Assembly (NCBI GenBank): GCA_023228085.1 | Contig: JALOBW010000004.1 | Span: 1 to 64,000, forward strand | DNA length: 64,000 bases | Direction of reading: 5' to 3' | DNA from: a bacterium | GTDB lineage: Bacteria; Patescibacteriota; Minisyncoccia; Minisyncoccales; Minisyncoccaceae | In this document: positions 16,801-26,166 of the stretch, one piece after another | How the letters are laid out: each line of letters begins with the position of its first letter | Position numbering within the stretch: the first letter of the stretch is position 1 | Made by a program: the position numbers and the translations under genes | Notes under the pieces: model-generated | The model's input: only the letters and a program-made list of their open reading frames with translations | What the model was told of the DNA's origin: nothing | The model's database searches: none

Positions 16801-17194
16801 TATGATAAAGAAATTTATAAAAAGTAACACTTTTGATATTATAATGGGTGGCATAATTGTACTAGTGGCAATATGCTCTATTTTAGCAATGGCATATGGC
16901 GTAGCTAAGATAACAGAACCATTCCGTGACAATAAAATAGAAACTCATTTAATATCTGGAGTAATAACTGGGGCAGAGTATGATGGAAATAGTGTAATAG
17001 TTGAAATGCAAGATAGTGATGCTGAAATAAAATACATTAGATTGAACAATATTATTGGTCATGTATTGTGGGTATTTGGAGACACAACTATTATCTATGA
17101 TAGTAATGGTAATATTATAAAAACATACAAAACTCCTCAATCCAACAATACAAAACCAGAACCACCTGAAAATGTAAGGAGCATAAACAAATGA
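16793..17194 (+). CDS. Membrane-anchored hypothetical protein
   Basis: A hydrophobic helix at about residues 14-38 anchors a 90-residue domain of probable beta structure, likely outside the cytoplasm, ending in a Pro-rich tail. It overlaps the RuvC-like gene by 4 bases (ATGA). Function unknown. Confidence 0.58.
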   Translation: MLNMIKKFIKSNTFDIIMGGIIVLVAICSILAMAYGVAKITEPFRDNKIETHLISGVITGAEYDGNSVIVEMQDSDAEIKYIRLNNIIGHVLWVFGDTTIIYDSNGNIIKTYKTPQSNNTKPEPPENVRSINK

Positions 17195-17715
17195 AAATAT
17201 TAGCAATAGATCCAGGCAGTGAAAAATCTGCCTTTATAGCATGGGATACCGAAAAGCATGAAATAATAAAAGGGGAGTATGTTTGGTTTGAAGACACAAA
17301 AATACTAGGAATTGAAAATAATGAATACATCATAGATTGCATGTTGTGTGAGGAAACTAATATAGTCTGGGGGATGGACTTGATTGCTATTGAAATGATT
17401 TCATCTTATGGCTTTTCGGTTGGAAAATCTGTATTCCAAACCATAAAGTGGATAGGAAGATTCGAAGAATACATAAAGCATGTTGTAAACATAGCTATAA
17501 AGAAAAATGTTCCAGTCCAATTTTATACTAGACCAACCATAAAAGGAGCGCTTGGGTGTAGGAATGATGCAGAAGTAAGACAGGCTATAAGGATGGAATA
17601 TGGAGAAGCAAGGAAAGGAGAAAAACTTGAAAGAGTAAGGAAAGATATTTGGCAAGCTGTAGCATTGGCTATTGCATTAGAGAAAAACCCAAACTTAAAG
17701 CAATGGGAGGAATAA
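17191..17715 (+). CDS. RuvC-like Holliday junction resolvase
   Basis: The RNase-H-fold motifs are present: first strand IDPGSEKS with Asp7, IAIEM with Glu68, and the C-terminal helix DIWQAVALAIAL with Asp152. Together these bind two metals and cut four-way junctions. The 174-residue length is normal for RuvC. The region RPTIKGALGCRNDAEVRQA resembles the DNA-contacting part of phage RuvC-like enzymes. It would resolve recombination intermediates before packaging, consistent with the upstream recA- and sbcCD-like genes. Confidence 0.8.
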   Translation: MKILAIDPGSEKSAFIAWDTEKHEIIKGEYVWFEDTKILGIENNEYIIDCMLCEETNIVWGMDLIAIEMISSYGFSVGKSVFQTIKWIGRFEEYIKHVVNIAIKKNVPVQFYTRPTIKGALGCRNDAEVRQAIRMEYGEARKGEKLERVRKDIWQAVALAIALEKNPNLKQWEE

Positions 17716-17717
17716 AT

Positions 17718-18041
17718 ATGACTAAAAAGATATGCTGTAACTTTAATGAACTACTAGATCTTGCATTGGCCCATGCTCCAAGGCGCATCACTTCTATTAG
17801 TAATTTTTCAGCAATATCATTTATCCAAAAACTAATTATGTGGTTCAATATTGGAGGCTATTCTTACATTAGAAAGGGCCCATGCTCACTATATTCTATA
17901 ATGGTCAGTAAGGAGATGTTTCATATTTTAAAAGAAGAGCTATTGTCATTATTTATTAATAATGACATAAAACAATCTGCGCATAACTCAGAGGAGGTCT
18001 TAATACTCGGAGTAAGAATCACCCCAAGTCAATATCTATAG
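17718..18041 (+). CDS. Hypothetical protein
   Basis: The ATG at 17718 follows a GGGAGG site; the longer frame from 17649 would sit wholly inside the RuvC-like gene and is rejected. The 107-residue product has no recognised motif. It starts 2 bases after the RuvC-like stop. Confidence 0.58.
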   Translation: MTKKICCNFNELLDLALAHAPRRITSISNFSAISFIQKLIMWFNIGGYSYIRKGPCSLYSIMVSKEMFHILKEELLSLFINNDIKQSAHNSEEVLILGVRITPSQYL

Positions 18042-18056
18042 GAGGTAAGTATTGCA

Positions 18057-18257
18057 ATGAAATTTAGGTTAGATGATACAGAAGATAATAGATCAGCTTT
18101 CAATGAAGTAAATAGATGTATCCAAGTTGGCAGAGCATTTATTGTATATTACAATAAAGAAGATAAGAATACTTATATTCTACTAACTGGTCAAGAAGCT
18201 ATAGATTTCAATTTAGATAGAGAAAAACATATTTACATTTCATCAGGAGGATTGTAA
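18057..18257 (+). CDS. Small hypothetical protein
   Basis: This 66-residue product has a GGAGGTAAG site and ends at the base before the methyltransferase start. No motif is recognised. Confidence 0.58.
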   Translation: MKFRLDDTEDNRSAFNEVNRCIQVGRAFIVYYNKEDKNTYILLTGQEAIDFNLDREKHIYISSGGL

Positions 18258-18851
18258 GTGACACAGGTTATTAAATCAATACAGAATAGAGATCAAGATG
18301 TTTTGATGGCAATAAGGGAATTATACTTATATGGAGAGAAATTTGAATTGGACCCCTGTTATTCTTCTGGAAAGTTCTATGAAGGAATTGAGCCACCAAA
18401 TATAACAATGGACAAAGAGCCTGCTAATTACAAAATTATTAAAAATGACATTATGGATGGGATACCATGTAAAGATAGCTCAATTACAAGTATAGTTTTT
18501 GACCCACCATTCATGTTTGGAACACATGGTCAAACTAAAAACAATATAATGACCAAAAGATTTACCATGTTTGATAGTTGGGAACAATTAGAGCAAATGT
18601 ATAAAAAGGCACTATCTGAATTTTATAGGATTCTGGTTAAAGGTGGAATAGTTGCTTTTAAGTGCCAGGACTACACAGACAGTAGAACTACACTAACTCA
18701 TTGCTTTGTTCATAACTGGGCCATTGAGAATGGCTTTAAGATTGAAGACTTGTTTATAATGGTATTTAGCGGAGTCAGGATTTGGAATAGCAACTTAACA
18801 CAGAGACATGCAAGGAAATATCATTCCTACTGGATAGTATTAAGGAAATAA
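18258..18851 (+). CDS. DNA methyltransferase-like protein (DPPF type)
   Basis: A GTG start with GGAGG upstream opens a 197-residue protein. LDPCYSSGKF (31-40) precedes the catalytic FDPPF (81-85), the order of an amino-methyltransferase in which the DPPY/F tetrad holds the target base. KGGIVAFKCQDY follows as the next core strand. It is short, with no target-recognition domain, like many phage orphan methyltransferases that protect phage DNA. The base modified cannot be told. It overlaps the next gene by one base. Confidence 0.7.
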   Translation: MTQVIKSIQNRDQDVLMAIRELYLYGEKFELDPCYSSGKFYEGIEPPNITMDKEPANYKIIKNDIMDGIPCKDSSITSIVFDPPFMFGTHGQTKNNIMTKRFTMFDSWEQLEQMYKKALSEFYRILVKGGIVAFKCQDYTDSRTTLTHCFVHNWAIENGFKIEDLFIMVFSGVRIWNSNLTQRHARKYHSYWIVLRK

Positions 18852-19528
18852 TGGAAAATAAAACTATAGATAAATACCTATTAAAGTATAAAGAAACTTT
18901 AGATGAAAGCTACAAGAATGCCCTCATAACAGAAATATACTTCATGGCAAAGAGGTTTGTTAGAGTATTAAAGACTAGGAAAAACTATAGCAACATGGAC
19001 AGTAATGAGTTAATCAATGTTGCAATAATTAGAGCAATGGAAATTATAAACAACACAGGCAGTGACCTATATAAAGTAGAAAGCAAGTCTGGGTATATAA
19101 TGGGCATAATAAAGAACTCTATGAAAGAATATGTTAGATCTCTAAAAGATAATAGGGAGTACAATATAGATGATTTAGAAAGCCCAGATTACTTTATAGC
19201 TATCAATAGGAAGAATATTGCAATAGAAATAAAGGATAAGCACGAAATAAAGCAAAGAGCATCTTTAATTTTAAAAGCAATTAAGTCCTTTAGGGTTCCT
19301 CATTATATCAATATAGGCATGGATTTGGATAAAACTGTTAAAATAATTGATGAGGCAGTTGACAAAATCAAAAAAAATTACTATATTATTATAAGAGATG
19401 AAAGAAGATTTAAGATGAAAGTAAATTTAGAATATAAAATAAGAAAGGAGCAGAAGCAATTTATTGTTAGTTATTACAACTACCTATTAAAAAAACATGT
19501 AGAACAATACCAGTTGCTTGATAATTAA
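18851..19528 (+). CDS. Putative sigma-70 region 2-like transcription factor
   Basis: Residues 25-105 resemble sigma-factor region 2: a helix ending in FVRVLKTRKNY, then MDSNELINVAIIRAME and SGYIMGIIKNSMKEYVRSL, the arrangement that recognises the -10 element in compact sigma factors. The remaining 110 residues are charged and helical with no clear region 4. The gene lies directly before the packaging and head genes, where late-gene regulators are common. The assignment is by pattern only and needs a profile search. Confidence 0.42.
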   Translation: MENKTIDKYLLKYKETLDESYKNALITEIYFMAKRFVRVLKTRKNYSNMDSNELINVAIIRAMEIINNTGSDLYKVESKSGYIMGIIKNSMKEYVRSLKDNREYNIDDLESPDYFIAINRKNIAIEIKDKHEIKQRASLILKAIKSFRVPHYINIGMDLDKTVKIIDEAVDKIKKNYYIIIRDERRFKMKVNLEYKIRKEQKQFIVSYYNYLLKKHVEQYQLLDN

Positions 19529-19529
19529 G

Positions 19530-20153
19530 ATGGCAGACCTGATACACCAAGATATGACAGAAGACCAGAAGAATAATGCTATTGCTACATGGCTAATGTA
19601 TGGATCTAAATTAACAAGAAGGGCAGCAAATGAGTGCTCTTCTGGAGACGATCCAAATGAATTAGTAAATGTATCTGGAATTAAACTTGCTAAGTTAATG
19701 GGATATAGTATAAATGAATATAGGTTGAAGTTTCTTCCTGCCGTTAAGGCAATGGAAAACTTCATAGGAATCCACGTTGATAGTAAGATGGTTCAGGAAA
19801 CATTTTTTGACATAGCCATAGACACCTACACTAGGATAACCAATAACCAAATAAAGTTAGAGGAGGACAAGGATTTATTCAGAAAGGTTTTACATGAGGT
19901 TATGGAAAAACCAATGAATGAAGTCTCTGATAGAGACCTAGATATATTAAAGCATTACTCCAAGGTTCTTGCTACAATGTCATCTATATCAGGGAGACAA
20001 ATAGAAGCTCCTGCTGCTGCATTTTCTGCAATAACTGAAGGGCTATCTAAGTTAAACAAGCAACCAGATTTGCATGTTAATCAGGATTTTTCAAATAATC
20101 CAAGACAATATATACTAAACCAAAATGGAAATAAGGAAAATAACGATGGCTGA
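19530..20153 (+). CDS. Possible small terminase subunit or packaging-associated protein
   Basis: The start may be this ATG or the in-frame TTG at 19518; neither has a good ribosome site. The 207-residue product is helical and includes LVNVSGIKLAKLMGYSINEYR near residue 50, a helix-turn-helix-like section, and an acidic C-terminus ending in Asn-rich sequence. Its place two genes before the large terminase suggests a small terminase, but sequence alone does not show it. Confidence 0.5.
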   Translation: MADLIHQDMTEDQKNNAIATWLMYGSKLTRRAANECSSGDDPNELVNVSGIKLAKLMGYSINEYRLKFLPAVKAMENFIGIHVDSKMVQETFFDIAIDTYTRITNNQIKLEEDKDLFRKVLHEVMEKPMNEVSDRDLDILKHYSKVLATMSSISGRQIEAPAAAFSAITEGLSKLNKQPDLHVNQDFSNNPRQYILNQNGNKENNDG

Positions 20154-20745
20154 GAAAAAAGAGAAAAAAGAAGTTTGTATGAACAGTAAGGAATTAAATA
20201 ACTTACTATATGGCAAAAATCCCTGCAAGTTCTTAATGAAATTAAGACATGGATTTGATCCATTGCATTTAATGATCCTAAAAATAGACTATGCAGAGGA
20301 ATATCTAAACCTCTCCATTAAAGAGCTTATGGTTAGCATGAAGTTATTTAAAAAACTATACTGCTCCATCATGTCAGTAACTTCTAAATTCTTTGAAGAC
20401 AAGAAACCCACCTACTTCTATTTGCATGGGACAAAAATTGTTCCAAGTAACTATATCGGGGAAAAAGTAAAGGATGCTATTGGCAAGGAAAATCCAACAA
20501 CTCCAACTCCTGGAGTTGAATCATTGCATTCCATTTCAGATGAGCATTTTACAAATCTAAAAGAATACAAAGAGATAAAAGATCTATTGAGCATAATTGA
20601 CACACTACTACATATCAAAGGATTATATCAGTTAAGCCAGTTAAACAAGAAAACTCAAAGGGGAATATTGAATTTTACCACCCAGACATGCTTTCTTTTG
20701 TCCCAATGTTTTCAAGAGCTACCCTTACTCCACAGAGTTAATTAA
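20146..20745 (+). CDS. Hypothetical protein before the terminase
   Basis: The ATG at 20146 is preferred to 20125 because AAGGAAA precedes it. It opens a 199-residue product with a Lys/Glu-rich start and long helices. It overlaps the previous gene by 8 bases and ends 4 bases before the large terminase. No motif is seen; it is an alternative candidate for a small terminase. Confidence 0.58.
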   Translation: MAEKKEKKEVCMNSKELNNLLYGKNPCKFLMKLRHGFDPLHLMILKIDYAEEYLNLSIKELMVSMKLFKKLYCSIMSVTSKFFEDKKPTYFYLHGTKIVPSNYIGEKVKDAIGKENPTTPTPGVESLHSISDEHFTNLKEYKEIKDLLSIIDTLLHIKGLYQLSQLNKKTQRGILNFTTQTCFLLSQCFQELPLLHRVN

Positions 20746-20749
20746 CAAA

Positions 20750-22426
20750 ATGGCAATAGAACTTAATAAACTTGAATTTGATAGGGCAATATCTGATACT
20801 GAAGATGGATTTAGGTTCTATTGTAAATATGTTCGAATAGTAGATAAAAAGGCTAAACTAGTAAGATTTGAACTTAATCATGTTCAGAACTTACTTATAG
20901 AAGAGTTTTTTAAACCAAAAGTTAGATTGATGATCCTAAAGTGTAGGCAAAGGGGAGTTACGACCCTTGCCACACAATTAGGATTAAAGAGAGCCATAAC
21001 AATCCCAAACAAAAGAGGAGCTGTTTATTTACACAGATTCCCACCGACCAGAGAGCTTGGGAGAAAATGCCAGGTAACATATAATCACTTGCCAATGATA
21101 TTTAAAAATCCCAAGCTCGATACAGTTGGTATATCAGAAGTAAATATTAGTGAATTAAATTCAACTTTAAAGTTTGTAACTGCTGGACAAAGAGGAGCTG
21201 CATCTAGATCTGAAACATTGGATTTTCTGCATTTATCAGAGCCTGCATTTTATGAAAGCTTAACAGAGACTCTTACTGCTGCAAGGGATTCAGTCCCAGA
21301 TGAAGATGGAACATATTTAGTACTAGAAAGTACTCCAAATACAATATCGGACCCATTTGCAAAATTATGGTTTGCAAGTAAAGCAGGATTGTCTGAATTT
21401 AAAACATTCTTCTATCCATGGCATGCTGACCCAGAAGCAATAATAATAGACAATGACCTATATGAACCATGGGAAGGTTCAGATGAAGAGAATTTAGCCC
21501 AAAGAAAATATGAGTTAACAATACCACAACTTAAGTGGAGAAGAAAAGCAATCCAGAAATATGTCATGGATGGAGAAGGTGGTAGTGCTCTAAAGATATT
21601 TAAAAGAGAGCACCCAGAAAGTGATACTGATTGCTTCATGGCAGACCAGTGTGCATTTTTTCCAACAGAAGTCATACAAGATCATATAGGAAGAGTAGAG
21701 ATAGATACTAGGGAAGGGCAAATAACTCCACAAAAGGGAATAAACTTTTTTACAAACCCTGAAATGAGAGTATTATTAAAAGATGCAATTATATTTAAAG
21801 ATGTAGAACATGGGAGAAGGTATGCTCTATCTGGGGATACTAGTGAAGGAATAGACAAGGGGGACTTTCAGGCTGGAATAGTTTTAGACTTAGACAGCGG
21901 TGAGCAATGCGCACAGATAAATACAAAGGTAGATGTATATACATTTACTAAAATGCTTAATGTATTAGGAAGGTATTATAATGACGCAATACTTGCTGTT
22001 GAATTTAACAATCATGGTATTGCAGTAGTAGAATGGCTAGTTAGAGAATTTAATTACCCAAATTTATATAGAAGTACCACAAGAAGGAATCTTGGGACAG
22101 GTCAAAGGCATGTATCAAGATATGGATTTTATACAACAAGTGGGCTGGAAGTTAATACAAAAAGATACATTATGGACAATTTATCTCAAAGCTTAACTGC
22201 TGGGGAAATATTGCCTATGGACAAAACTTGCCTTGAGCAATTATTGCATTACCAAGAAAAAGACAGAAGGCTATCAGCTCCAGAAGGAATGTTTGATGAC
22301 TTAGTTATGGCATTAGCTATAGCATGGAATTGTAGAAGTCAAAACACTTCTCATATTGATATATTCACATCAAGGATTTCACAAAGATCTCAAGATAGTG
22401 GAATTACACTTCATTTGAATTATTAA
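20750..22426 (+). CDS. terL: Large terminase subunit (TerL)
   Basis: The N-terminal ATPase has the atypical P-loop CRQRGVTT (65-72), as in many phage terminases with RQxGxTT, and a probable Walker B/catalytic Glu in LHLSEP (160-165). The C-terminal nuclease has the three acidic sites GDTSEG (Asp363), AVEFNNHG (Glu418) and DDLVMALA (Asp516/517). At 558 residues it is complete. It cuts and pumps DNA into the prohead through the portal encoded at 22900. The ribosome site is weak, so translation may depend on the gene just upstream. Confidence 0.93.
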   Translation: MAIELNKLEFDRAISDTEDGFRFYCKYVRIVDKKAKLVRFELNHVQNLLIEEFFKPKVRLMILKCRQRGVTTLATQLGLKRAITIPNKRGAVYLHRFPPTRELGRKCQVTYNHLPMIFKNPKLDTVGISEVNISELNSTLKFVTAGQRGAASRSETLDFLHLSEPAFYESLTETLTAARDSVPDEDGTYLVLESTPNTISDPFAKLWFASKAGLSEFKTFFYPWHADPEAIIIDNDLYEPWEGSDEENLAQRKYELTIPQLKWRRKAIQKYVMDGEGGSALKIFKREHPESDTDCFMADQCAFFPTEVIQDHIGRVEIDTREGQITPQKGINFFTNPEMRVLLKDAIIFKDVEHGRRYALSGDTSEGIDKGDFQAGIVLDLDSGEQCAQINTKVDVYTFTKMLNVLGRYYNDAILAVEFNNHGIAVVEWLVREFNYPNLYRSTTRRNLGTGQRHVSRYGFYTTSGLEVNTKRYIMDNLSQSLTAGEILPMDKTCLEQLLHYQEKDRRLSAPEGMFDDLVMALAIAWNCRSQNTSHIDIFTSRISQRSQDSGITLHLNY

Positions 22427-22442
22427 ACGAAAGGAATAAAGT

Positions 22443-22844
22443 ATGTCAAATTCAGATTTTACCATTAGGCGCAGTTTAGATGGCAATGATTTAATTATAA
22501 GCTATTTTGAAATTTTAAAAAATAGAGAAAGAATTAAAAAGAGCAAAGCAATACCATTGAAAGATATTTTAAAAATTGAGCCTATATTGATAAAAGAACA
22601 TATAATATTTTATAAAAGTTGCCCAGTCCCAGATATATATGGGAATTACCCATGTGCATTAGTTTGTGGCTCTATGAAAATAATAGGGAAAGATGGATCA
22701 ACTCTATTTGATATTATCTTAACAAGACCAGAAGACTTTGATGATTTTCTCAAAAGAGACAATTCATTGCTATATTCAGAGCAAGAATATTTTATTAGAA
22801 GTATAAAAGCTCTAAACTATGATTTGGGTCTAACCAATTCTTGA
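22443..22844 (+). CDS. Hypothetical protein between terminase and portal
   Basis: An AAAGGAA site precedes this 133-residue protein of unknown function. It is probably a small alpha/beta protein with no export signal. Its TGA stop lies inside the -35 box of the promoter at 22841. Confidence 0.6.
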   Translation: MSNSDFTIRRSLDGNDLIISYFEILKNRERIKKSKAIPLKDILKIEPILIKEHIIFYKSCPVPDIYGNYPCALVCGSMKIIGKDGSTLFDIILTRPEDFDDFLKRDNSLLYSEQEYFIRSIKALNYDLGLTNS

Positions 22845-22869
22845 CATACCTATTTAAAATGTTTATAAT
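22841..22869 (+). promoter_or_regulatory. Perfect-consensus sigma-70 promoter upstream of the portal gene
   Basis: TTGACA (22841-22846), exactly 17 bases, then TATAAT (22864-22869): both hexamers match the bacterial housekeeping consensus at all positions. Transcription would start near 22876, leaving a 24-base leader with AGGAT before the portal ATG at 22900. Confidence 0.85.
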
Positions 22870-22899
22870 TACAATATGAACATTATAAGATAGGATTGT

Positions 22900-24564
22900 A
22901 TGCCAAGAAAAAAAATAGTAAATACTGTTCCAAGCCCAGAACCACAGAGCAATGGTATTAAAATAGGTTATGCATCTAACGTAGATCTAAAAACATTACA
23001 GTTACTTAAAAGACTAAATGAAGATGATGACAACCTATTTAAAGACAAAGTTAAAGAATGCTCCATGGCATTGCACAAAACATACCTACTCCAAAAGGGA
23101 TACTCACCAAGAAAAATATCTAAGATGTATTCCAATACTCAGGAATTTGTGGAGCCTCCTTGGGACGTAGATTTACTTCTTGATTTAGTTAGGTTCAATA
23201 CGTGGCACAAAACTTGCATAGATGTAAAATCTGAAGATGCAGTTAGACATGGGATAAAGTATTACAAAGATGGAATAGTAAGCAATGCTGCTGATGCAAA
23301 TAAAACTAAAATAAAAGACTTCTTTGAAAAGCCAAACTCTGAAGGAATGAATATGTATGGAGTTTGTGTAGCACTTCTACAGGACTTACAGAGAAGCAAT
23401 GCAAATATGGCAGTGGAAGTTGTAAGGACACTCAAAAGTCTCTATGATGTAAATTCACCTATAGTAGAAATCAAGCACGTAGATGTGACAAGGATAAAGC
23501 CTCACAAATATGCTTTCGTTTCTCCACTAGACCCAAAATACACTCCAATATTTAAATATGTATCAGCCTATGATGATGACAAGGATAAATATTTTAAGGC
23601 ATTTGGAGCAGTGGATGCCAATGGCAATCCTTTAATATATGACAAATATACCGGGGAAAGAATAGGCAAAGAAAATCCCCTTGAGCCAAATGAAGATGGG
23701 ACTTTAAATTTAGATAGAGTAGCAACTGAGCTTATATATAAAGTAATATATGAGCCAAATGGTGGAGATGACAGTTACCCATACTTCCCATATTATGGAT
23801 TAAACCCAATAATACCAATGATACTGGCTACAGTTGGATTTAGAAATGCAGCTATGTTTAATATTAAATTCTTCAAACAAACAATAAAGAATTTGATAAT
23901 GCTAAAGGGAAGATTGAGCCCTGCAAGCGAGAAGAAGTTTAATGATTATATGGAAGTCTGCATGACAGACCCAGAAATGCTCCCAGATCTTTACGCTCAC
24001 ACAGATGACCCAGATGGCGGAATAGAAGTTAAACAACTCATAGATAGAGCATTAGAAGCAAGTTTCTTGCAATACTCATCCATGAATAGAGATGAAATTA
24101 TAGCTGGGCATAAAGTTCCTGCAAATAGAGTATATACTCCTGAAGCTGGAAAATTGTCTGGAAATATAGCTGAAACATCCAATGAAGTATATAAAGACAC
24201 CACATTGGCTCCATTACAAAGAATGCTTGACGAAGAACTAATAAACCCATTTATTATTAAAATGGGTCTAGGAATATCAGACTGGACTATTAAATTCAAT
24301 AGACTTGGAACTATTGATCACAGGTTCCTGTTGGATGAAGTTAGATCTTTGGTTGATAGGGGGATAATAACACTAGGAGAATCAGCAAACATACTTGGCA
24401 TAGAAAGTGAAATGGATGACGAAACAAGGAATATGCGTATTATATTATCATCCTATATGCCATTGAAGTTGATGCAACATCAAACATTGCAAGATAGGAT
24501 TCCTAGTGATAGTGGAGCAATAATGAACCCAGCACAATTAAATCCACCAGTTAAGGGTAAATAA
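22900..24564 (+). CDS. Portal protein
   Basis: This 554-residue protein follows the large terminase and precedes the maturation protein, scaffold and capsid genes, the standard portal position. It has the family's look: VDLLLDLVRFNTWHKTCIDVK near residue 90, a strand-rich stem region, PANRVYTPEAGKLSGNIAE around 406-424 and a helical C-terminus ending in a Pro/Asn-rich tail. It forms the dodecameric ring through which DNA enters and leaves the capsid. Assignment rests on order, size and these segments. Confidence 0.85.
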   Translation: MPRKKIVNTVPSPEPQSNGIKIGYASNVDLKTLQLLKRLNEDDDNLFKDKVKECSMALHKTYLLQKGYSPRKISKMYSNTQEFVEPPWDVDLLLDLVRFNTWHKTCIDVKSEDAVRHGIKYYKDGIVSNAADANKTKIKDFFEKPNSEGMNMYGVCVALLQDLQRSNANMAVEVVRTLKSLYDVNSPIVEIKHVDVTRIKPHKYAFVSPLDPKYTPIFKYVSAYDDDKDKYFKAFGAVDANGNPLIYDKYTGERIGKENPLEPNEDGTLNLDRVATELIYKVIYEPNGGDDSYPYFPYYGLNPIIPMILATVGFRNAAMFNIKFFKQTIKNLIMLKGRLSPASEKKFNDYMEVCMTDPEMLPDLYAHTDDPDGGIEVKQLIDRALEASFLQYSSMNRDEIIAGHKVPANRVYTPEAGKLSGNIAETSNEVYKDTTLAPLQRMLDEELINPFIIKMGLGISDWTIKFNRLGTIDHRFLLDEVRSLVDRGIITLGESANILGIESEMDDETRNMRIILSSYMPLKLMQHQTLQDRIPSDSGAIMNPAQLNPPVKGK

Positions 24565-25167
24565 ATGAATATACAGAAAAATGAAAAGAAAAGATTGGCA
24601 AGGTTTGGGGTTCTAACGCCTGGATTGTTGGATAAAGACAAACACTTTATACCAAATACAGAAGAGGGGATAGATGCAATAATAGATGCAGAAATAGATT
24701 TTGCAAAAGGTGGCTCTAATTTAGACCTATTCCACAGAGATGATATGATATTAAGTAAACAGGATGCTATTGTAGTTGAGATGTGGATAACTGAAAATGA
24801 TATGATAGTTGATTTGGAAAAAGGTGAAGTGATGCCTGATGCAGTTGTTATGGCAAAGGATGTCGAAGGCATTCTGCAAAAATCAGAAGGTGAAATTGGA
24901 TTAGACGTAGAAATGGATTTAGCAACAGAAGTTTTCAGGAATAAATACAAGGAATATAAGTCAATAAAGAATAGAATAAAAGAAGATTTAGAATTACATA
25001 AAAAAGATCCTAATCATAAGTTTAAATATAAGAAAATAAGAAAAGGAACGTTGAGGATGGGAGTACATTATCCCAATGAGAATATTTGGAATAAAGTGCT
25101 AGATGGGACACTTGGTCAAGTTTCTATAAAGGGAGTAGCTACTGAATTTGAAGAAGTTGACTTATAA
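24565..25167 (+). CDS. XkdF-like prohead maturation protease (putative)
   Basis: The central QDAIVVEMWITE and the C-terminal RKGTLRMGVHYPNENIW...GTLGQVSIKGVA match the layout of the XkdF family, regarded as a phage serine protease that processes the prohead. It occupies the usual slot between portal and scaffold. The family catalytic residues cannot be confirmed by eye. At 200 residues it is compact. The start is the base after the portal stop, with AAGGG upstream. Confidence 0.65.
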   Translation: MNIQKNEKKRLARFGVLTPGLLDKDKHFIPNTEEGIDAIIDAEIDFAKGGSNLDLFHRDDMILSKQDAIVVEMWITENDMIVDLEKGEVMPDAVVMAKDVEGILQKSEGEIGLDVEMDLATEVFRNKYKEYKSIKNRIKEDLELHKKDPNHKFKYKKIRKGTLRMGVHYPNENIWNKVLDGTLGQVSIKGVATEFEEVDL

Positions 25168-25185
25168 TAATTTTAATTGTATTAT
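25157..25185 (+). promoter_or_regulatory. Sigma-70-like promoter upstream of scaffold and capsid
   Basis: TTGACT (25157-25162), 17 bases, TATTAT (25180-25185): 5 of 6 matches in both boxes at ideal spacing. It overlaps the end of the protease-like gene and would begin transcripts near 25192, just before the GGAGAA site of the scaffold gene, boosting capsid expression. Confidence 0.7.
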
Positions 25186-25200
25186 TAAATATGGAGAAAT

Positions 25201-26166
25201 ATGATGGCTAAAGCTATTAAGTTGAAGAAATTTACAATATCAAGAATAGCAAACTTAACAAAAGGCTCTCAAAGAGATGATGATGATGAGCAACTTGGAT
25301 GTTTGTTGTATATGACCAAAGGTGAAAATTTACAGATAAATGAAGATTTAATATTCAAAGATTTAGAAAAAGAAATAAATCTTAAAGATGGAGAATCTTT
25401 TGATATAAATGTTATTCCAGAAGTTATTAAAGGAGAAGTTGGATTAAGTGAAGACTTGAAATCCTTAAAGTATATAATTTCTGACAATAGCATCTACCAA
25501 GAAATATATGAATGCAAGCCCCATGGAGAAAATGGGGTATCATTTATAAAGGGCTTAAGGGATGGTTCAACTGAATTACATTCTATTATATTTAATAAGC
25601 CTACATTTGATAAGACAAAAGCCACACAATGGCTTAATGCTAACTTAAGGATTAATAGTAATCTACAGAAAGGAGATAATCCAAATAGCATGGAACTTCA
25701 AGACATTCTTCCAGAAATAACTAAATCTCAGGAGAAGATTCTGGAAAAAGGGCTAGAACCGATTAACGAACTCAAGAAGGAATTTCAGTCCTTCAAGGAG
25801 GAAGTAAACTTGAGGCTTACTAAAATGGAAAAGCCTATAGAGACAACTCCTCCAATAGATCAAGGTAAAATTGATCTCGAAAAAAAGGAAAAAGAACTCA
25901 ATGACAAAATTGCAGAGTTCACAAGCTTAGCTTCTACAATCCAGAATTTAGAGAAAGGTCAAAAGGATATCTCTGATAAAATTTCTGCGATTGAGAGCAC
26001 TGGTCTAATTTCAGCTGGTGCTTTTGGAGTGCCTGGATTTGCTGGTTCACTCAACAAACCTGGAGTTGGAATCAAAGCAGAGAATGGCATGGTAATAACA
26101 AAGGCTGATGAAGGCAATGAACTTGGACCTCTTAACTTGAAGTTATCAAAAGGGGAGGTGAATTAA
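25201..26166 (+). CDS. Capsid scaffolding protein (putative)
   Basis: The 321-residue product has an N-terminal globular part (about 1-160), a long charged coiled coil (about 170-265) with repeated Lys/Glu, and a Gly/Ala-rich tail. Coiled coil followed by a basic or flexible tail directly before the capsid gene is typical of scaffolds and of scaffold-protease fusions. The start is one of two adjacent ATGs. No protease motif was found in the N-terminal part, so the XkdF-like gene upstream may do the cutting. Confidence 0.65.
   Translation: MMAKAIKLKKFTISRIANLTKGSQRDDDDEQLGCLLYMTKGENLQINEDLIFKDLEKEINLKDGESFDINVIPEVIKGEVGLSEDLKSLKYIISDNSIYQEIYECKPHGENGVSFIKGLRDGSTELHSIIFNKPTFDKTKATQWLNANLRINSNLQKGDNPNSMELQDILPEITKSQEKILEKGLEPINELKKEFQSFKEEVNLRLTKMEKPIETTPPIDQGKIDLEKKEKELNDKIAEFTSLASTIQNLEKGQKDISDKISAIESTGLISAGAFGVPGFAGSLNKPGVGIKAENGMVITKADEGNELGPLNLKLSKGEVN

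Noticed and set aside
24480..24950. Minus-strand frame of 156 codons across the portal/protease junction
   Set aside because: Antisense to two supported genes and without a ribosome site.
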